Source: Podospora comata (lineage: Eukaryota; Ascomycota; Sordariomycetes; Sordariales; Podosporaceae). From it: a DNA stretch of 64,000 bases. The position numbers and the translations under genes are program-made. Location of the stretch: the NCBI GenBank assembly GCA_017354895.1, contig CP071493.1, positions 1,488,001-1,552,000 of the forward strand, given 5' to 3'. The notes under the pieces are model-generated. The model was given only the letters and a program-made list of their open reading frames with translations. It was not told the origin of the DNA and did not search any database. This document shows positions 33,745 through 45,173 of this stretch, piece after piece (the stretch's first letter is position 1; each line of letters opens with the position of its first letter).

Positions 33745-34599
33745 CTACATCTCTCCACACTGAGCGATAACCACGTCCAGGTTCGGCACATCCTTCCCCT
33801 TGTATCCCGTTTTCGTATTCTCCATTTTCTTGACCACATCCATCCCATCCACCACCTGCCCAAACACCACATGCTTGTTGTCCAAAAACGGCGTTGGCAC
33901 CGTCGTGATGAAGAACTGGCTGCCGTTTGTATTTGGCCCTGCGTTCTGTTTTCATGTCAGCCCTTCACTTCACCACCAGTATAAAAGCAGGGCGACACCT
34001 ACAGCCATGCTCAACAACCCAGCCTTATCATGCTTCAGCGTAAAATTCTCATCCGCAAAGGACTTGGTCCCGTAGATACACGTCGACCCGGTGCCATCCC
34101 CATTGAGGAAGTCACCGCCCTGGCACATGAAATTGGGGATGATTCTGTGGAACTTGGAGCCCTTGTAGCCCTGGGGCCGGTTTTGGTTGTTCTTGTGCTC
34201 GCCGGTGCAGAACTGGCGGAAGTTCTCGGCTGTCCTGGGGACCACATTGGCAAAGAGTTCGAAGGTGATGCGGCCGAGGGGTTCACCTTGTGAGTGGGTC
34301 AGCACAAGCACTCAGATGGGACGAAAAGGAAGGGACAAGTACCGCCAAGAGTGATGTCGAAGAAGACGCTGTATGAGAGGTCAGTATGGGTTCAAATGTG
34401 AGGCAGTGAGTGGAGGATGGGGTGGAAGGTTGTCAGATTCCATGGATAGCAGGTGTGGTAAGGGTTCACCATCATGACATGAGCTTCAATGCTCAGCCAC
34501 CGCTTGCAAAGAAACCCAGTGAATGGTGAGGAAAGTGGAAACAAAAAGAACATGGACTTACAGGGGATTCCCCGACGCTGGGAGTACAGTAGGCGGCAT
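33745..34599 (-). CDS. Cyclophilin H-like peptidyl-prolyl isomerase
   Basis: Four exons (34599-34562, 34368-34343, 34286-34003, 33945-33745) give 182 aa; introns of 193, 56 and 57 nt close in frame. It catalyses cis-trans isomerisation of Xaa-Pro bonds. The start [20 protein letters not shown] and the end VVIAQCGEM match the spliceosomal cyclophilin H (PPIH/USA-CyP) group, which binds the U4/U6 snRNP protein Prp4; length (177 aa in human) also fits. Active-site residues are visible: the catalytic Arg in [15 protein letters not shown], then [17 protein letters not shown] and [11 protein letters not shown]. The Trp that contacts cyclosporin A in most cyclophilins (WLDGKHVVFG) is Phe136 here ([11 protein letters not shown]). 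The first two exons are only 38 and 26 nt. Confidence 0.95.
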
Positions 34600-35133
34600 G
34601 GTGACTGTATCAATCTACTACTTTGGGATAAGTAAAGAATGTAAACGTGGTGTAAGTGATTGATGGGGCGCTGTTCAGTGAGTGAAGTGAAGCTGCTGGC
34701 AACAGGCTGCAGGGAATGAGTGGTGGTTGGCGCTCCTTGGCAGGTGCCACCTGGACAGGCAGCTGGCAAGCCTCCAAGCTCACCCTTTGAGCTCCCAGTG
34801 GCTCCTAGAGCCTGGCATCAACTTACGAGGAAAGAGTAAATCTGTGCTGAGCTGAGAACTGAATTTTCATTGGTTTGCAAATTCCGACTTCTCCCAATAA
34901 TGAACATTTCCTTCCAGCCAACACTCTCTTACTTCTCTTGGCTTTTCAACAGAGTAGCACTCACAGAACTCAAAGTTCCAAGAAAGATATATCGACGAAA
35001 AAGATTGGAAACATTTTTGGCCGAACATCATGTGTTATTCCAGGGAGACTAACCGCCGCTATCACATATACCTCAAAGATTCTCCTCCAGATTCGTTTCA
35101 TCATAGTTCATATACATCAAAACACTCCAGCAC
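34600..35133. other. Intergenic region
   Basis: Cyclophilin promoter side and permease 3' side; both genes are on the minus strand. A/T-rich sequence at 34860-35130 fits a 3' UTR of the permease gene. Nothing else is recognised. Confidence 0.6.
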
Positions 35134-36847
35134 TCATCTCCCAAAACAACTCCCTTCAACAGCCCTGAGAGGAATATATGTGATGAAAGTGAAAGCAAAT
35201 CCCAGCCAAACACCCACATCAGCGCCGTGCCCCTCCCCGCCACACAACCTAGCAATCACCCCCGTGTACCATTCCTGAGACATCCCCAGAGCTACACCCA
35301 CAACGCCAACCAGGCAAGAAGCAATGGCTGCGAACCCCGGTGGTAAAAGCTCTGGCTTGTGAATATCCCCCACATCATACCCTGAAAATCCACGTAATCC
35401 TCCGCGGAATAAAAAGTGTTCCACCAGGGCAATGGCAATATAGATCGAAAGCCAATATCCCGTGCTCAACACGAACGTCTCGAGCCAGGTTTCGAAGAGG
35501 TTGTACCCAGGAATACCAATCCCAACATACACTGCCGTCCCAAAGATAGTCCACACGAAGCGTGGCACTTGCTGAGTCTGTCTCGCCAGTGCCTGCAACG
35601 AGAATGAGACCGAATAGATATTGGGGCAGTTGGTCGCAATGATCGAGAGCGCCACCAGGATAAGACAGGCCTTGTCAAACCCAGGTTCAACATTCGGCGT
35701 CAACACAGCCGCCATGAGACCTCCAACACCTGCGTTCTCATAGTGCTTTTGGTATTCCTCATTCTTGACCAGAGCCGTAGAAATAGCAGCCCCGAGGAGC
35801 ATGACAAATATAAGAGGAAACGTCAGCCCAGAAAACACCCAGAGAAAGGTCGACCTGGTTGATCGTGTCGAGGGCTGATAGACACTATAATCAGCCGAGT
35901 ATGCCGACCAACCGACAGCAAACCCAAAGACAGCTCCGATATATGAAAGAACAGCTCCTCTCTCACTTGGCCCCGTGGCCAGAGGCAGGAGGCTGTCGAA
36001 CTCTCCGGATTTTATGAAAGCCCCCATGACAACAAGAAACACCACAAAGCACGGAATCCACGCGTACCGTTCGTAAAAGTGAACAGCTTTGTAACCCAAC
36101 AAGCAGATAATCAGCGTTGCCAAAGACACAATGAGAATCCCGGCCCAGCCGGGAATATCAGGGTTGACGGCCTTCAACAGCTGAGCTCCAACGATGGCAT
36201 TGACAGATGCCCACCCAAGACAGGTGATAATCTGAAATATGGCAACTACCTTGGGTCAGCAGCTATGGTTATTCACACAGAACTTGGACGACTCACTAAG
36301 TTTGACCGCATAATGGCCAAACCAAAACCTGGACAGAATAATCTGTCTTAACCCAAACTTTGGCCCAAAAAGTGCAAAGAAGCAAACGGGGAGAACTCCG
36401 AGTATGTTGACGAGTACAATAATCAACGCGGCATCCACAAAGCCCAGTCCAAAGATTGGCACGGCCACGGCCCCCAGAGCAAAAGTAGGCATCCCCATGT
36501 TGGCTGCCAGCCACTATATTCACAGCTTATGTCAGTCTTTGAACTTGTATCGGATATTTGGGTTAACAGAAGACAGGACCTACCACGCCGCCCATCTTGG
36601 AAGCCCTTGTATCTCTCCTCTCATCCTCCGGCACCCGCTCAACACCCCGCTCTTCCACGCCATAACTACCGGCAAACCTTTGAAGCCTAGAAAAGAACCA
36701 GCTCTTGTCGCTCTCAAGGACAACACCTTCTCTGCTGCTGGAAGCGGTGATGAAACCTTCATCGCCGGTGTCTGATGCGCGGGTCTTTTCGTGGGTGTAA
36801 CTTTCGATGTCTGTTTTCGACTGCGGTGGAAATGTGGACAGGCCCAT
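35134..36847 (-). CDS. Purine-cytosine permease, NCS1/Fcy family
   Basis: Three exons (36847-36584, 36513-36297, 36245-35134) give 530 aa; introns are 70 and 51 nt, phases 0 and 1. The family imports purines and cytosine with protons across the plasma membrane. The polar N-terminus (~1-88, with EERGVERVPEDERRDTRASK) is followed by about twelve hydrophobic segments: ALGAVAVPIFGLGFVDAALI, an NCS1-like loop FGLRQIILSRFWFGHYAVK, then ITCLGWASVNAIVGAQLL and others. PGWAGILIV, GWSAYSADYSVYQP (the family's conserved helix-6 region) and NCPNIYSVSFSLQAL (helix 8) are typical of Fcy2/FcyB. At the last intron one acceptor (GGTAG) keeps the frame, while an alternative AG 5 nt upstream does not. Substrate choice between cytosine and purines cannot be settled from sequence. 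Two TGATAA sites upstream may allow nitrogen control. Confidence 0.93.
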
Positions 36848-38784
36848 TGTGTTGCTATTCCAACAAAAATATAGTGGATAAATACGCCAGGAAAACTTAG
36901 ATACTGCCGGTAGTCTAAGAACACAGGCCCTGGAGAGGATGTAAGAATACAAGGGGAAGTCCTCAGAACTGGAAAGCACAGGGCAACCTAACGTAGCTGC
37001 CTTGCAGATATATGTATTCTGATATTCAGGAAAAGAACTCTGCAGGGGAAGGAACTTTGCAAAGGTAGGAAAGAGGGACAGGCAAGGTGGTGAAGGGAAT
37101 CACTGCATAAGGCCAAGAGACACGCATGCCCGCCCCTTTCTTCCATGCTTCTGCCCGTGGCCATGGTGACTATGGGCTGCTGTGTATCGCGGAACAGATG
37201 CATGCCATCGGCTGCATGATGATAACACTCTTTCCTCGGTATAGTAGAGGGGAAGTGAAGATGATGATGGCCCGGGTTACCCCAACAACGCCACTGTGTC
37301 TCAGTTCTCCCGGTTCGCCCCGGGGCTCTGGGTTAGGAGACTCGTCGGTTGACGGTTGACTGGAATGTAGTCAACATTCATGAGCACTACATCATGATAA
37401 CCACCCCAAAGATCATCACTTAAGAGGAGAAGCCCCGTGCAACCGCACATCAGCACCACCCCAACCACAAAGCCACGTTGTCGACCTTTCACTGGTCCGC
37501 TCGCAAAAACGAAAAAAACTCCCATCATCACACACAGCCTTTTCCAGAACCAAGAAACAATAACAAGCGCCATGTTTGCCCCCTCCAGCGTCAAGCCAGA
37601 CCTACCCGTCCACCATGTAAGCTTTTGTCCCACGTTGCACACCCCATACCAAGCCCGCGCCAATATATTCCCTCTCCACGACATGAAGCTATACCCCCAA
37701 GATGGAGAACCAATTGCAGTAAGCAGCACCCTCGCATCTCATGCAATGCAAGCGCACCTCTCTCTGGTACTTTTACCCATCCATGCCCAAAGTCCTGGAT
37801 CTAGTAGTGATGATAAGATAACCCCAACTTCCCATCCCACTGCCGGTACCTTTGTCATTGGTCTAAAACAAATGTTACACACAACTAAGCAGAAAAAAGA
37901 AGAAACGGGAAGGAACCGCCCCCCAACTCCCGGATTCCCTTCCCGTGTCTATCTACTATACTTTGCCTTTTAGATCCGAGCAGTCAAATCAGGAGCTTTG
38001 GTAAATCTTACCGTAGACAGGTGGGTGGTATATGACGGGTGCTGTGAGATTTTAGTCAAGGGGAGCTAGGAAGTGGGAGTGTTACACAAAACCGACATAC
38101 CCAGATCTCACCTAGCTTGGCTTTACAGACCAACAAGATGACAAGCCGATCACCGACTTTTGCATTTCGCAATGAACCCTTCCAAAGGACCTATCCCACT
38201 AATCCAAGCTTGATCGCCATCTCAAAAGAACCCACTCGTCTATCTCCAACATATCCCCTTCTCTGCCAGGATGCAGTGTAACCACCACAACCCTCCCACC
38301 TGGCCCCCATGTCTTGTTTCGCCTTGTCTCGTCTCTCTTTTCCTCTTGTATACACTCGGCCCGCCTCACCGCTTCTCTCCCCTCCCCCCCCCCTCTCGCT
38401 CTCTCTCTCTCTTCAAGTTGAAACAGAAACATCTCATCTCACTGACGGTTGTCCTACCAAAAACACGTTTGGATCGAAAGACCACAAGGAACATATAGAA
38501 CAAATCCCAGTCTCGGATCTTAATTGGACAACGCACACACCACTGGGTTCACAGAAGAAAAAGGGGGTTTTGATACAGCAGATAATACCACCGCAGAAGA
38601 GTGCATTGCATACATGCTGTCTACTTTGACATTACATCCAACTTGCCATATCTCGCTGCCAAATCTGAGGTTCCAAAAGCCTGTCATGTGCAACCATAAC
38701 CCTCAGCCTCGGCATGATTTCCCCCCCTTTTTCTCATAGCGTACAACCTTTACATCACCCACCCCACCCATAAAACAAGCCCTC
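36848..38784. other. 1.9 kb intergenic region
   Basis: Contains the upstream region of the permease gene and the 3' flank of the Dus3 gene. A polypyrimidine (CT)n tract lies at ~38371-38415. TGATAA elements are at 37220-37225 and 37395-37400. No supportable gene is seen; the largest frame is 178 aa (37437-37973 plus) and is low in information. Confidence 0.5.
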
Positions 38785-41012
38785 TCAACCCTCCGCCTCG
38801 ATCTCATACGAGTTTGACTTGTGCTTAGGCGTAAAAGAAAACGTAGCAGGTGCCGGGCCGAGGAACATTTCACTAGAATATCAAACAAAACATCAGCAAA
38901 CAGCCCCACCAACAGATCGAAACTGACATGAACAAACCTGATCTTGATCCAATCCTTATAATCCTTACTCGCAAGCAACGTCTCAAGCTCATTTCTTCCC
39001 TTGTACGCCGGCGGCCTCTCATTGATACTCGGCGGCAGATACTCCAGCAGCCCAATAGGAACATACCGGCTGAAGAAGCTCAAAAACTCCAGCAGGAACC
39101 TCCTCGTGTAGTTGATCCCCAGCTCGTCTGACCCCCAAGCCTCCATTCCATACCGGGCGAATTTCTCAATGTACCCCAACCGCTCCGTGGCCGACTTGTC
39201 CAAGTACTGACCAGTCTGGATCTCCTCGTAGATCCAGGGCTTGATGATCGCTCCTCTGCCAATCATGACCGTGTCCACCTTGGCGTTGTCGACGTGGTCA
39301 AAGTAGTCAATGTGCGAGTAGCAATCGCCGTTGCCAATGAAGAACATCCTCCCGCCATTGGGTAGAGTTCGTTCATCGACTTCGCGAATGGTGTCGGTGA
39401 GGCTGTCAGTTTTCTCGTTCAAGCGCTTGATCATGGCGGCCGTCTCAGCGATGTACTCCCAGTTGGCCGCGCGGGTGTACCGTTGCTGTCTTGTTCGGCC
39501 GTGAAGCGTCACAGCCGCGCAGCCGGGAGCTCCCAGAATATCACGATGCTCCTCACTGCCAAGGGCGAGCCTCTCGATGTTCTTTTGGGCCGTGAACTTG
39601 TCATCACGGACGCCCATTCTGATTTTGGCCGTGATGGGAACGTCATCAGAGACGGCGTTCATGCCTCTGATCATACGCTCCAGCTTGGAGGGAGCATCCA
39701 AGAGGGCAGATCCAGCACCCGACTTGTAGAGCATGTCAATCGGGCAGCCGCAGTTTAGATCGATCAGCCGGAGATGTGGGAGGAAACGAGCCAAGGCTTC
39801 GGTAGACTTGATGGCAACCCAGGGAACGTTGGCTGCAATCTGAGCGCCAAACTTGAGATCCTTCGAGTTGTCGTAACCTTGAGCAACGGGCCCATCGCCA
39901 TTGAAGCGAGGGGGTGTGGTCTCACTCTTGTGGGCTCTCATCAGAGTCCAGTCAGACTTGGCACCCTGGAGTAAGGGCATGCCCATGGCCATTTCCGAGT
40001 AGGTCAACTCGCATCCCAAGTCGACGCAAAGACGGCGGAATGGCAGGTTCCCTTGGGTTGTCAAGGGTGCCAAAGCCGGTGTTTCCCTTCCAAAGTAAAG
40101 CCTCTTCTTCTCCGAGGGCTTAAAAGGTGGCTCGACGTACATTGCCCTGTAGTCCAGCGCCTCAGCACCGCCATCCTTTTGCTTGTGGTGATGGTCACGG
40201 AAAATCTGAGTATCTTTTTCCAGCCATTTTAGGTACTTGTCCGACTTTTCAAACTGGACTCGTTTCCGGGAGAGGTCAATCTTGATCTGGCCTTCCACGT
40301 TGTTCACCACCTCGGTGTTGGCGTCACCGGTATCCCCATCGTCGGGGTAAGTGTTGCCATCTTTGTCTGTGAGAACTAGCTCCTTGCGCCCATCTTCGTG
40401 CTCGACCTCCTTGCTATGACTTGACACAAACAAGCAACGCCAGCCAGACGGACACTTTCCAAATTTCTCAAGAGTAGGGCATTTTCCTCCAAAGGTTTCC
40501 AGGTCTGCACGGCGGCCCTCCTTCAGGTACTTTCGGATATCATGGAGGCCATTGCACCGCTCACCAAACTTGCAAGACCTGGGAGAGAACTCGGGAGTCC
40601 AGGCAACAGAATTGCAAAGGCGTTGAGCATCAGAAAAGGTGCCAAAGGTTCTCTCCTTGTTTTGGCCTGTCTTCTTTTTCCTCTTTCCTCCTTTCCCAGC
40701 ATCGCGACTATCTCCTTGCTGCTGGTGTTCAATGGTGCCTCTTCCCTCAGCCTCATCATCATCAATGACATCAGGCACAACAACCTTCGCCGACTGACCA
40801 GGGGCAACGATAAGGTACTCGGCCTTGATGGGGGCGACACCCTTCACTCTGTCCACAGGCGACTTTTTCGTTGTGCCGTTTTGGGTTTCAGCAGACTCAT
40901 CAAGCCTCTGTCGCTTAGAAGCTGGCTCATCATGAGTGGGTTCCTGCTGCTGAGGGGTGGCCGTATCGTGAATCTCATCCTGGGACCGCTTCGTTGACTC
41001 CTGGGGCTCCAT
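38785..41012 (-). CDS. dus3: tRNA-dihydrouridine(47) synthase, Dus3
   Basis: Two exons (41012-38938, 38872-38785) give 720 aa; the 65-nt intron (GTTTGT...TCTAG) is phase 2. Dus3 reduces uridine 47 in the variable loop of tRNAs, using FMN and NADPH. The disordered N-terminus ([16 protein letters not shown]) precedes two CCCH zinc fingers ([12 protein letters not shown], then [18 protein letters not shown]...H) at ~150-210, the hallmark of Dus3 among the Dus paralogues. The TIM-barrel synthase domain (~300-640) shows [16 protein letters not shown], the catalytic Cys in [20 protein letters not shown] (~420), [23 protein letters not shown] and [10 protein letters not shown], then [17 protein letters not shown]. 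Without the intron the frame would continue wrongly to a 769-aa form; splicing restores the conserved end [18 protein letters not shown]. It is divergent from the kelch gene. Confidence 0.95.
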
Positions 41013-42535
41013 GATCGCTTTTCAGATTGGTGATTCTCTCGACCCGGATGTCAACAACTGTGTCTCTGCCGGCAAACGTGAGGTGACGAATTGTCCAATC
41101 TGAGATCAAGCTTGCTTTTTTTTTTCTGCCGTCCACTGGAAGTGGGCTGAACGCTTGCAGTTGCAGAGCTCTGAAAGACTTTACCCCACAGTGGGGTTTG
41201 ACAAGCAGTTGGGTGGGTGCAACACTTGCGGTCCTGCGTTGCTGCTGTGAAGGCGGGAGTTGCTCTTGGAGTGGGGGCCAGATCTCTTTTGCAACCAGGA
41301 ATCTCAAAAGCCCATTGTGAAGCTCACCGCTCATTGGGCATGTCTCCAAATCGAAGGTTCTGCCGAATCTTCTATGGATGAAAAGCAAAAGTCGGACGAA
41401 ACCTTACAAGAAGCTTTTAGCTGTTTTCCCCTGGCGGGCATCTCCACACTTCGGCCTCGCCCAGTGCGCCCGGCTCGCCGGCAGTTCACCCTTCGGCCGG
41501 GGTCAGTTTAGGGAGCGGGATCGGATCTGGAACAAAATAAATTGAAACGCCGCTTGATGGATACGGCAACCGATTGGTTTAGTTCCCGAAGACTGGCAGC
41601 TAACAGTCCACCAAGCGGCCAGCTTAGAGATCGTACCGTAAAAGAGATCTTAATCCCACGTCGGGACGGCTTTCTAAGAACCGAGACCGAGCGTTTGCTC
41701 CTGTCGTCGTGTGCCTTTGCCACTAATGATTTGAGATCAAGAATTGTCAAACCAGGTGAAAAGATGTTCCGGAACCAGGTTTATACGAACTGAATCTTCA
41801 AAGGTGCCATATGTAACCACGGGACGAACAGCATGAGGACCGATATAGCATGTCATCTCCGTAGCCAGACCTCCGCTGTTCTTGGATCCATATGCCGCTG
41901 AGTGGGGGTCCGGAACCTGCTTCTGGCTTTACTGATGACCTGGCAGGTGATGTGAAGACGGGCACTCGGGGAGTTGTATCCCCGATCTGAGAGAGGTTCC
42001 TCGCATCCCTCTCTGATCCAGACATTCCCAGAAAATGAAGCTTGTCACAGATCGTGAGCCGATGTTGCGCAAACGCGAGACGAATGGTCCTCTTGCTCCG
42101 GGGGGGGGGGGGTACCACACCCAATCAGGGGCACTTCAATGCCCGGTTACGTCTCGGGCGGTGTGGGCGGCACCTAGGGTTCTCCACGTTGTACGAACAA
42201 TACAGGGGTCTCAGTTAGGGAAAACGCGAAAACGACGGCGCCATTCAGGGCTGACATCTGTGACATGCTCCCGCTGCAGACTACCTTCCAATTCCATTCG
42301 TGGTTTATCCAGTCCTGCATCGCCCACCTCTGCCACCACCTTAGCCAGCGTCATTGCCCATCGCCTCTTCCCTCCCCAAACTCCCCACGATTTGCAACAA
42401 GAGACCAAAAGAAAATAAGCTGCCGATCGAAGCTGTCACTGAAACCACCTGCAAGCGTCTGTGGTGTCGTTCAAACGACGAGCCCCGCCGCCCCCCGTGT
42501 CGTCCATGCTCGAGCAATGATCATTCGACCCCACA
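41013..42535. promoter_or_regulatory. Dus3/kelch divergent promoter region
   Basis: This stretch separates two divergent genes and must contain both promoters. A run of 13 G lies at 42100-42112. A pyrimidine- and A/C-rich leader runs into the kelch ATG. Overlapping frames under 140 codons are not supportable as genes. Confidence 0.5.
42100..42112. repeat. G13 homopolymer
   Basis: Thirteen G in a row in the divergent promoter region, followed by the KpnI-like GGTACC. The tract could form quadruplex structure. Its length is uncertain, as for any homopolymer. Confidence 0.9.
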
Positions 42536-44272
42536 ATGGCTGACCAGGCCAGAGCAACATCACGAGACAAGACGCCGCAGTCACCGCACAGCAAGAACAA
42601 GGTTGTGCGCTCACAAAAGATATCCCAGGTGACGTCGCCGATAGAGCCGCGCGCTCCGACCCCATTAGGGGGAGATCTCTACGACCACAGCCCCATCCAG
42701 GACCGTCCGCCGATACCCCGCTCCCATACACCAGGCCACCTCTCGTCTCGAAGTCAAGACCGTCGAAACCAGTCTGGCGATCTCGCCCTCCGCCAGCGCT
42801 CCCAGTCAGCAGCAGGCCACACCTTGTCCCGAGCCGCTGCGGCAGGCATCCCACACTCCTACTCAACCACCTCCTTCTCCAGCAACCCTTCCGCAAGCAA
42901 AGCCCCTACCCCCAACTCAGCGCCCCCGTCCCGCCAGCCAACCATAACCGAGAATGGCGACAACAATAGCACCAGCAGTCTCACGGTCAACCTCACCCTC
43001 GGCCGTGACAGAGGCGATTCGGGCGCCTCGGCCGGAAGCGGCAAAGAATCCACGACCTCCACCACCCACCCCCGAAGACCAACCAACCTCCGCTCCACCT
43101 CCGCCATAGCCGGCGGCGGTCGTCCCCCAGGCGGAAGCCATGCCGCCCCTTCCCACCCCCGAGTCGGCACCGGCCGCGGCCAACCCGCCAAAGGCGCCGA
43201 AGTCTTCACCCCTTTCCCCCCTTTAACAAACCCCAAGACCGCCCCCGATGTTCTCGCGGCCCCATCATCAGGAATGTACTGGTCCCGCGCACCCACCTCG
43301 GGCACCCCCCATACCGCCCTCCGCGCTCACACCACCACCCTCGTCGGGAGCAACGTCTTTGTCTTTGGCGGCTGCGACTCAAGAGCCTGCTTCAACGAGC
43401 TATACGTCCTCGACGCCGACGCTTTTTACTGGTCCACCCCCCACGTGGTAGGTGACGTCCCCGTCCCCCTCCGCGCAATGACTTGCACGGCGGTCGGCAA
43501 AAAACTAGTCATATTCGGAGGCGGCGACGGCCCGGCTTACTACAATGACGTCTACGTCCTCGACACGGTCAACTACCGGTGGTCAAAGCCCAAAATCATG
43601 GGGTCTGACCAGCCCGGACGAGTCCCCTCCAGACGTCGAGCCCACACGGCATGTCTGTACAAAAGCGGGATTTATGTTTTTGGCGGTGGGGACGGGGAAA
43701 GAGCGTTGAATGACATTTGGCGGTTGGACGTGAGCGACTTTGGTAAGATGAGCTGGAAGCTGGTGTCTGGCCCGTCTCCGAGTTCGTCAACAACATCAGT
43801 GACGGACAGGGAAATCCGCCCCAAGGCTAGGGGTTACCACACTGCCAACATGGTCGGGTCCAAACTGATCATTTACGGGGGCTCGGACGGGGGGGAGTGT
43901 TTCAACGATGTTTGGGTCTACGACGTGGAAACGCACGTTTGGAAGCAGGTCAACATCCCGGTGACGTACCGGCGGCTGAGCCACACGGCGACGATAGTGG
44001 GGAGTTATCTCTTTGTGATTGGGGGGCATGACGGGAATGAATACAGTAATGATGTGCTGCTGCTGAATCTGGTGACGATGGGGTGGGACAGGAGGAAGGT
44101 GTATGGGCTGCCGCCGAGCGGGAGGGGGTATCACGGGACGGTGCTGCACGACAGTCGGTTGTTGATGATTGGGGGGTTTGACGGGAGTGAGGTTTTTGGG
44201 GATGTTTGGGTTTTGGAGCTGGCAGTACACGCTTATTATAGTCAGATTAGTCATTTTACGATTGAGATTTAG
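42536..44272 (+). CDS. Kelch-repeat protein
   Basis: One uninterrupted frame of 578 aa with an ATG in the context CACAATGG. The first ~245 residues are disordered and rich in S, P, R and T, with many potential phosphorylation sites. Residues ~247-570 hold six kelch repeats, each with a double glycine and a distal Trp or aromatic: VFVFGGCDSRACFNELYVLD, LVIFGGGDGPAYYNDVYVLD, IYVFGGGDGERALNDIWRLD, LIIYGGSDGGECFNDVWVYD, LFVIGGHDGNEYSNDVLLLN and LLMIGGFDGSEVFGDVWVLE. They should fold as a six-bladed beta propeller used for protein binding. No F-box, BTB or coiled coil follows (the protein ends right after blade six), unlike Tea1/Kel1 polarity proteins. The layout with a disordered N-terminus plus propeller is compatible with Ras-pathway proteins such as S. 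pombe Ral2, but I cannot assign a function. Confidence 0.92.
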   Translation: MADQARATSRDKTPQSPHSKNKVVRSQKISQVTSPIEPRAPTPLGGDLYDHSPIQDRPPIPRSHTPGHLSSRSQDRRNQSGDLALRQRSQSAAGHTLSRAAAAGIPHSYSTTSFSSNPSASKAPTPNSAPPSRQPTITENGDNNSTSSLTVNLTLGRDRGDSGASAGSGKESTTSTTHPRRPTNLRSTSAIAGGGRPPGGSHAAPSHPRVGTGRGQPAKGAEVFTPFPPLTNPKTAPDVLAAPSSGMYWSRAPTSGTPHTALRAHTTTLVGSNVFVFGGCDSRACFNELYVLDADAFYWSTPHVVGDVPVPLRAMTCTAVGKKLVIFGGGDGPAYYNDVYVLDTVNYRWSKPKIMGSDQPGRVPSRRRAHTACLYKSGIYVFGGGDGERALNDIWRLDVSDFGKMSWKLVSGPSPSSSTTSVTDREIRPKARGYHTANMVGSKLIIYGGSDGGECFNDVWVYDVETHVWKQVNIPVTYRRLSHTATIVGSYLFVIGGHDGNEYSNDVLLLNLVTMGWDRRKVYGLPPSGRGYHGTVLHDSRLLMIGGFDGSEVFGDVWVLELAVHAYYSQISHFTIEI

Positions 44273-45173
44273 GGAGGGGAAGAGGCTTTTCCAAGATGGA
44301 GAGTCTTATGGATTGGAAAGAGGCTTTGTTCGTTTTGGGGCCATGTATCAAAGCGAGATGTTTTTTGGGCCTTTTTGTTTTTGGACAGTTTATTGTTTTG
44401 TTATCTTCTTTTTATTTATTTCCCCTTTACATGTTTACGTTTCTGAAAAAGAGGAGAGCAGCGATTCGGGAAAATGGGCTGGGCAAAGAGGTCGGTGGCA
44501 GGACAGGGTTGATTTGAAAGACTGTTTATCATGCATGTCCGTAACTTTTCTGAGAGCCTCACAGTCTAAGAGTCTCTTCATTCAAGAGACGAAACAATAA
44601 AACACTAGAATTACTGCAAAAGATATCCTATACATTGTAGTCATCTCTGTAAATTTACTGCTGCTAGTCAAAGCAAAACCATCCTCCTTTTGAATAGTAT
44701 CCCCATCCTCTTCACTTTGCTCGCCATGCCATGCAATTCATTTCTTTCTGTCCCACCCAAAAGGCCAAAAAAAAAAAGACCAACAAGAATCATTTCATAA
44801 CAACAAGTAGTCATACAGAGAAGAACGAAACGGTAGAAAGCAAACAAATCCCAGAACGCCACCAAGAGAACAAGTCTTTCTGTGTTGGGTAGAACGTTTC
44901 TTTTTGCCCACAGCAACCCGGGGAAAAGTGGTAAACCTCCTTCAACACCCAATAAAACCAAAAAAAGAGAAAGATCCAGATCCGTAATGTAAGGAAAAGA
45001 AGAAGGGTGAGATTTTTTGTCGTTATCGTACAAGACTAGAAGCCATGATGGCTCCTAAAAGGTGGACGGCGTTGATGAACGGGCATCATCAAGAGTCGCT
45101 GTACCGTAAGGATTATTCGAGTCCGAAAAGCCGGATAGATCGTGTCGTGAGATTTGAGAATGAAGGGAGTTGC
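44273..45173. other. Convergent 3' intergenic region
   Basis: The kelch gene (+) and the Rcf2-like gene (-) converge here. T-rich sequence after the kelch stop and A-rich sequence before 45174 fit facing 3' UTRs. Open frames of 60-140 codons are low-complexity and unsupported. Confidence 0.6.
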
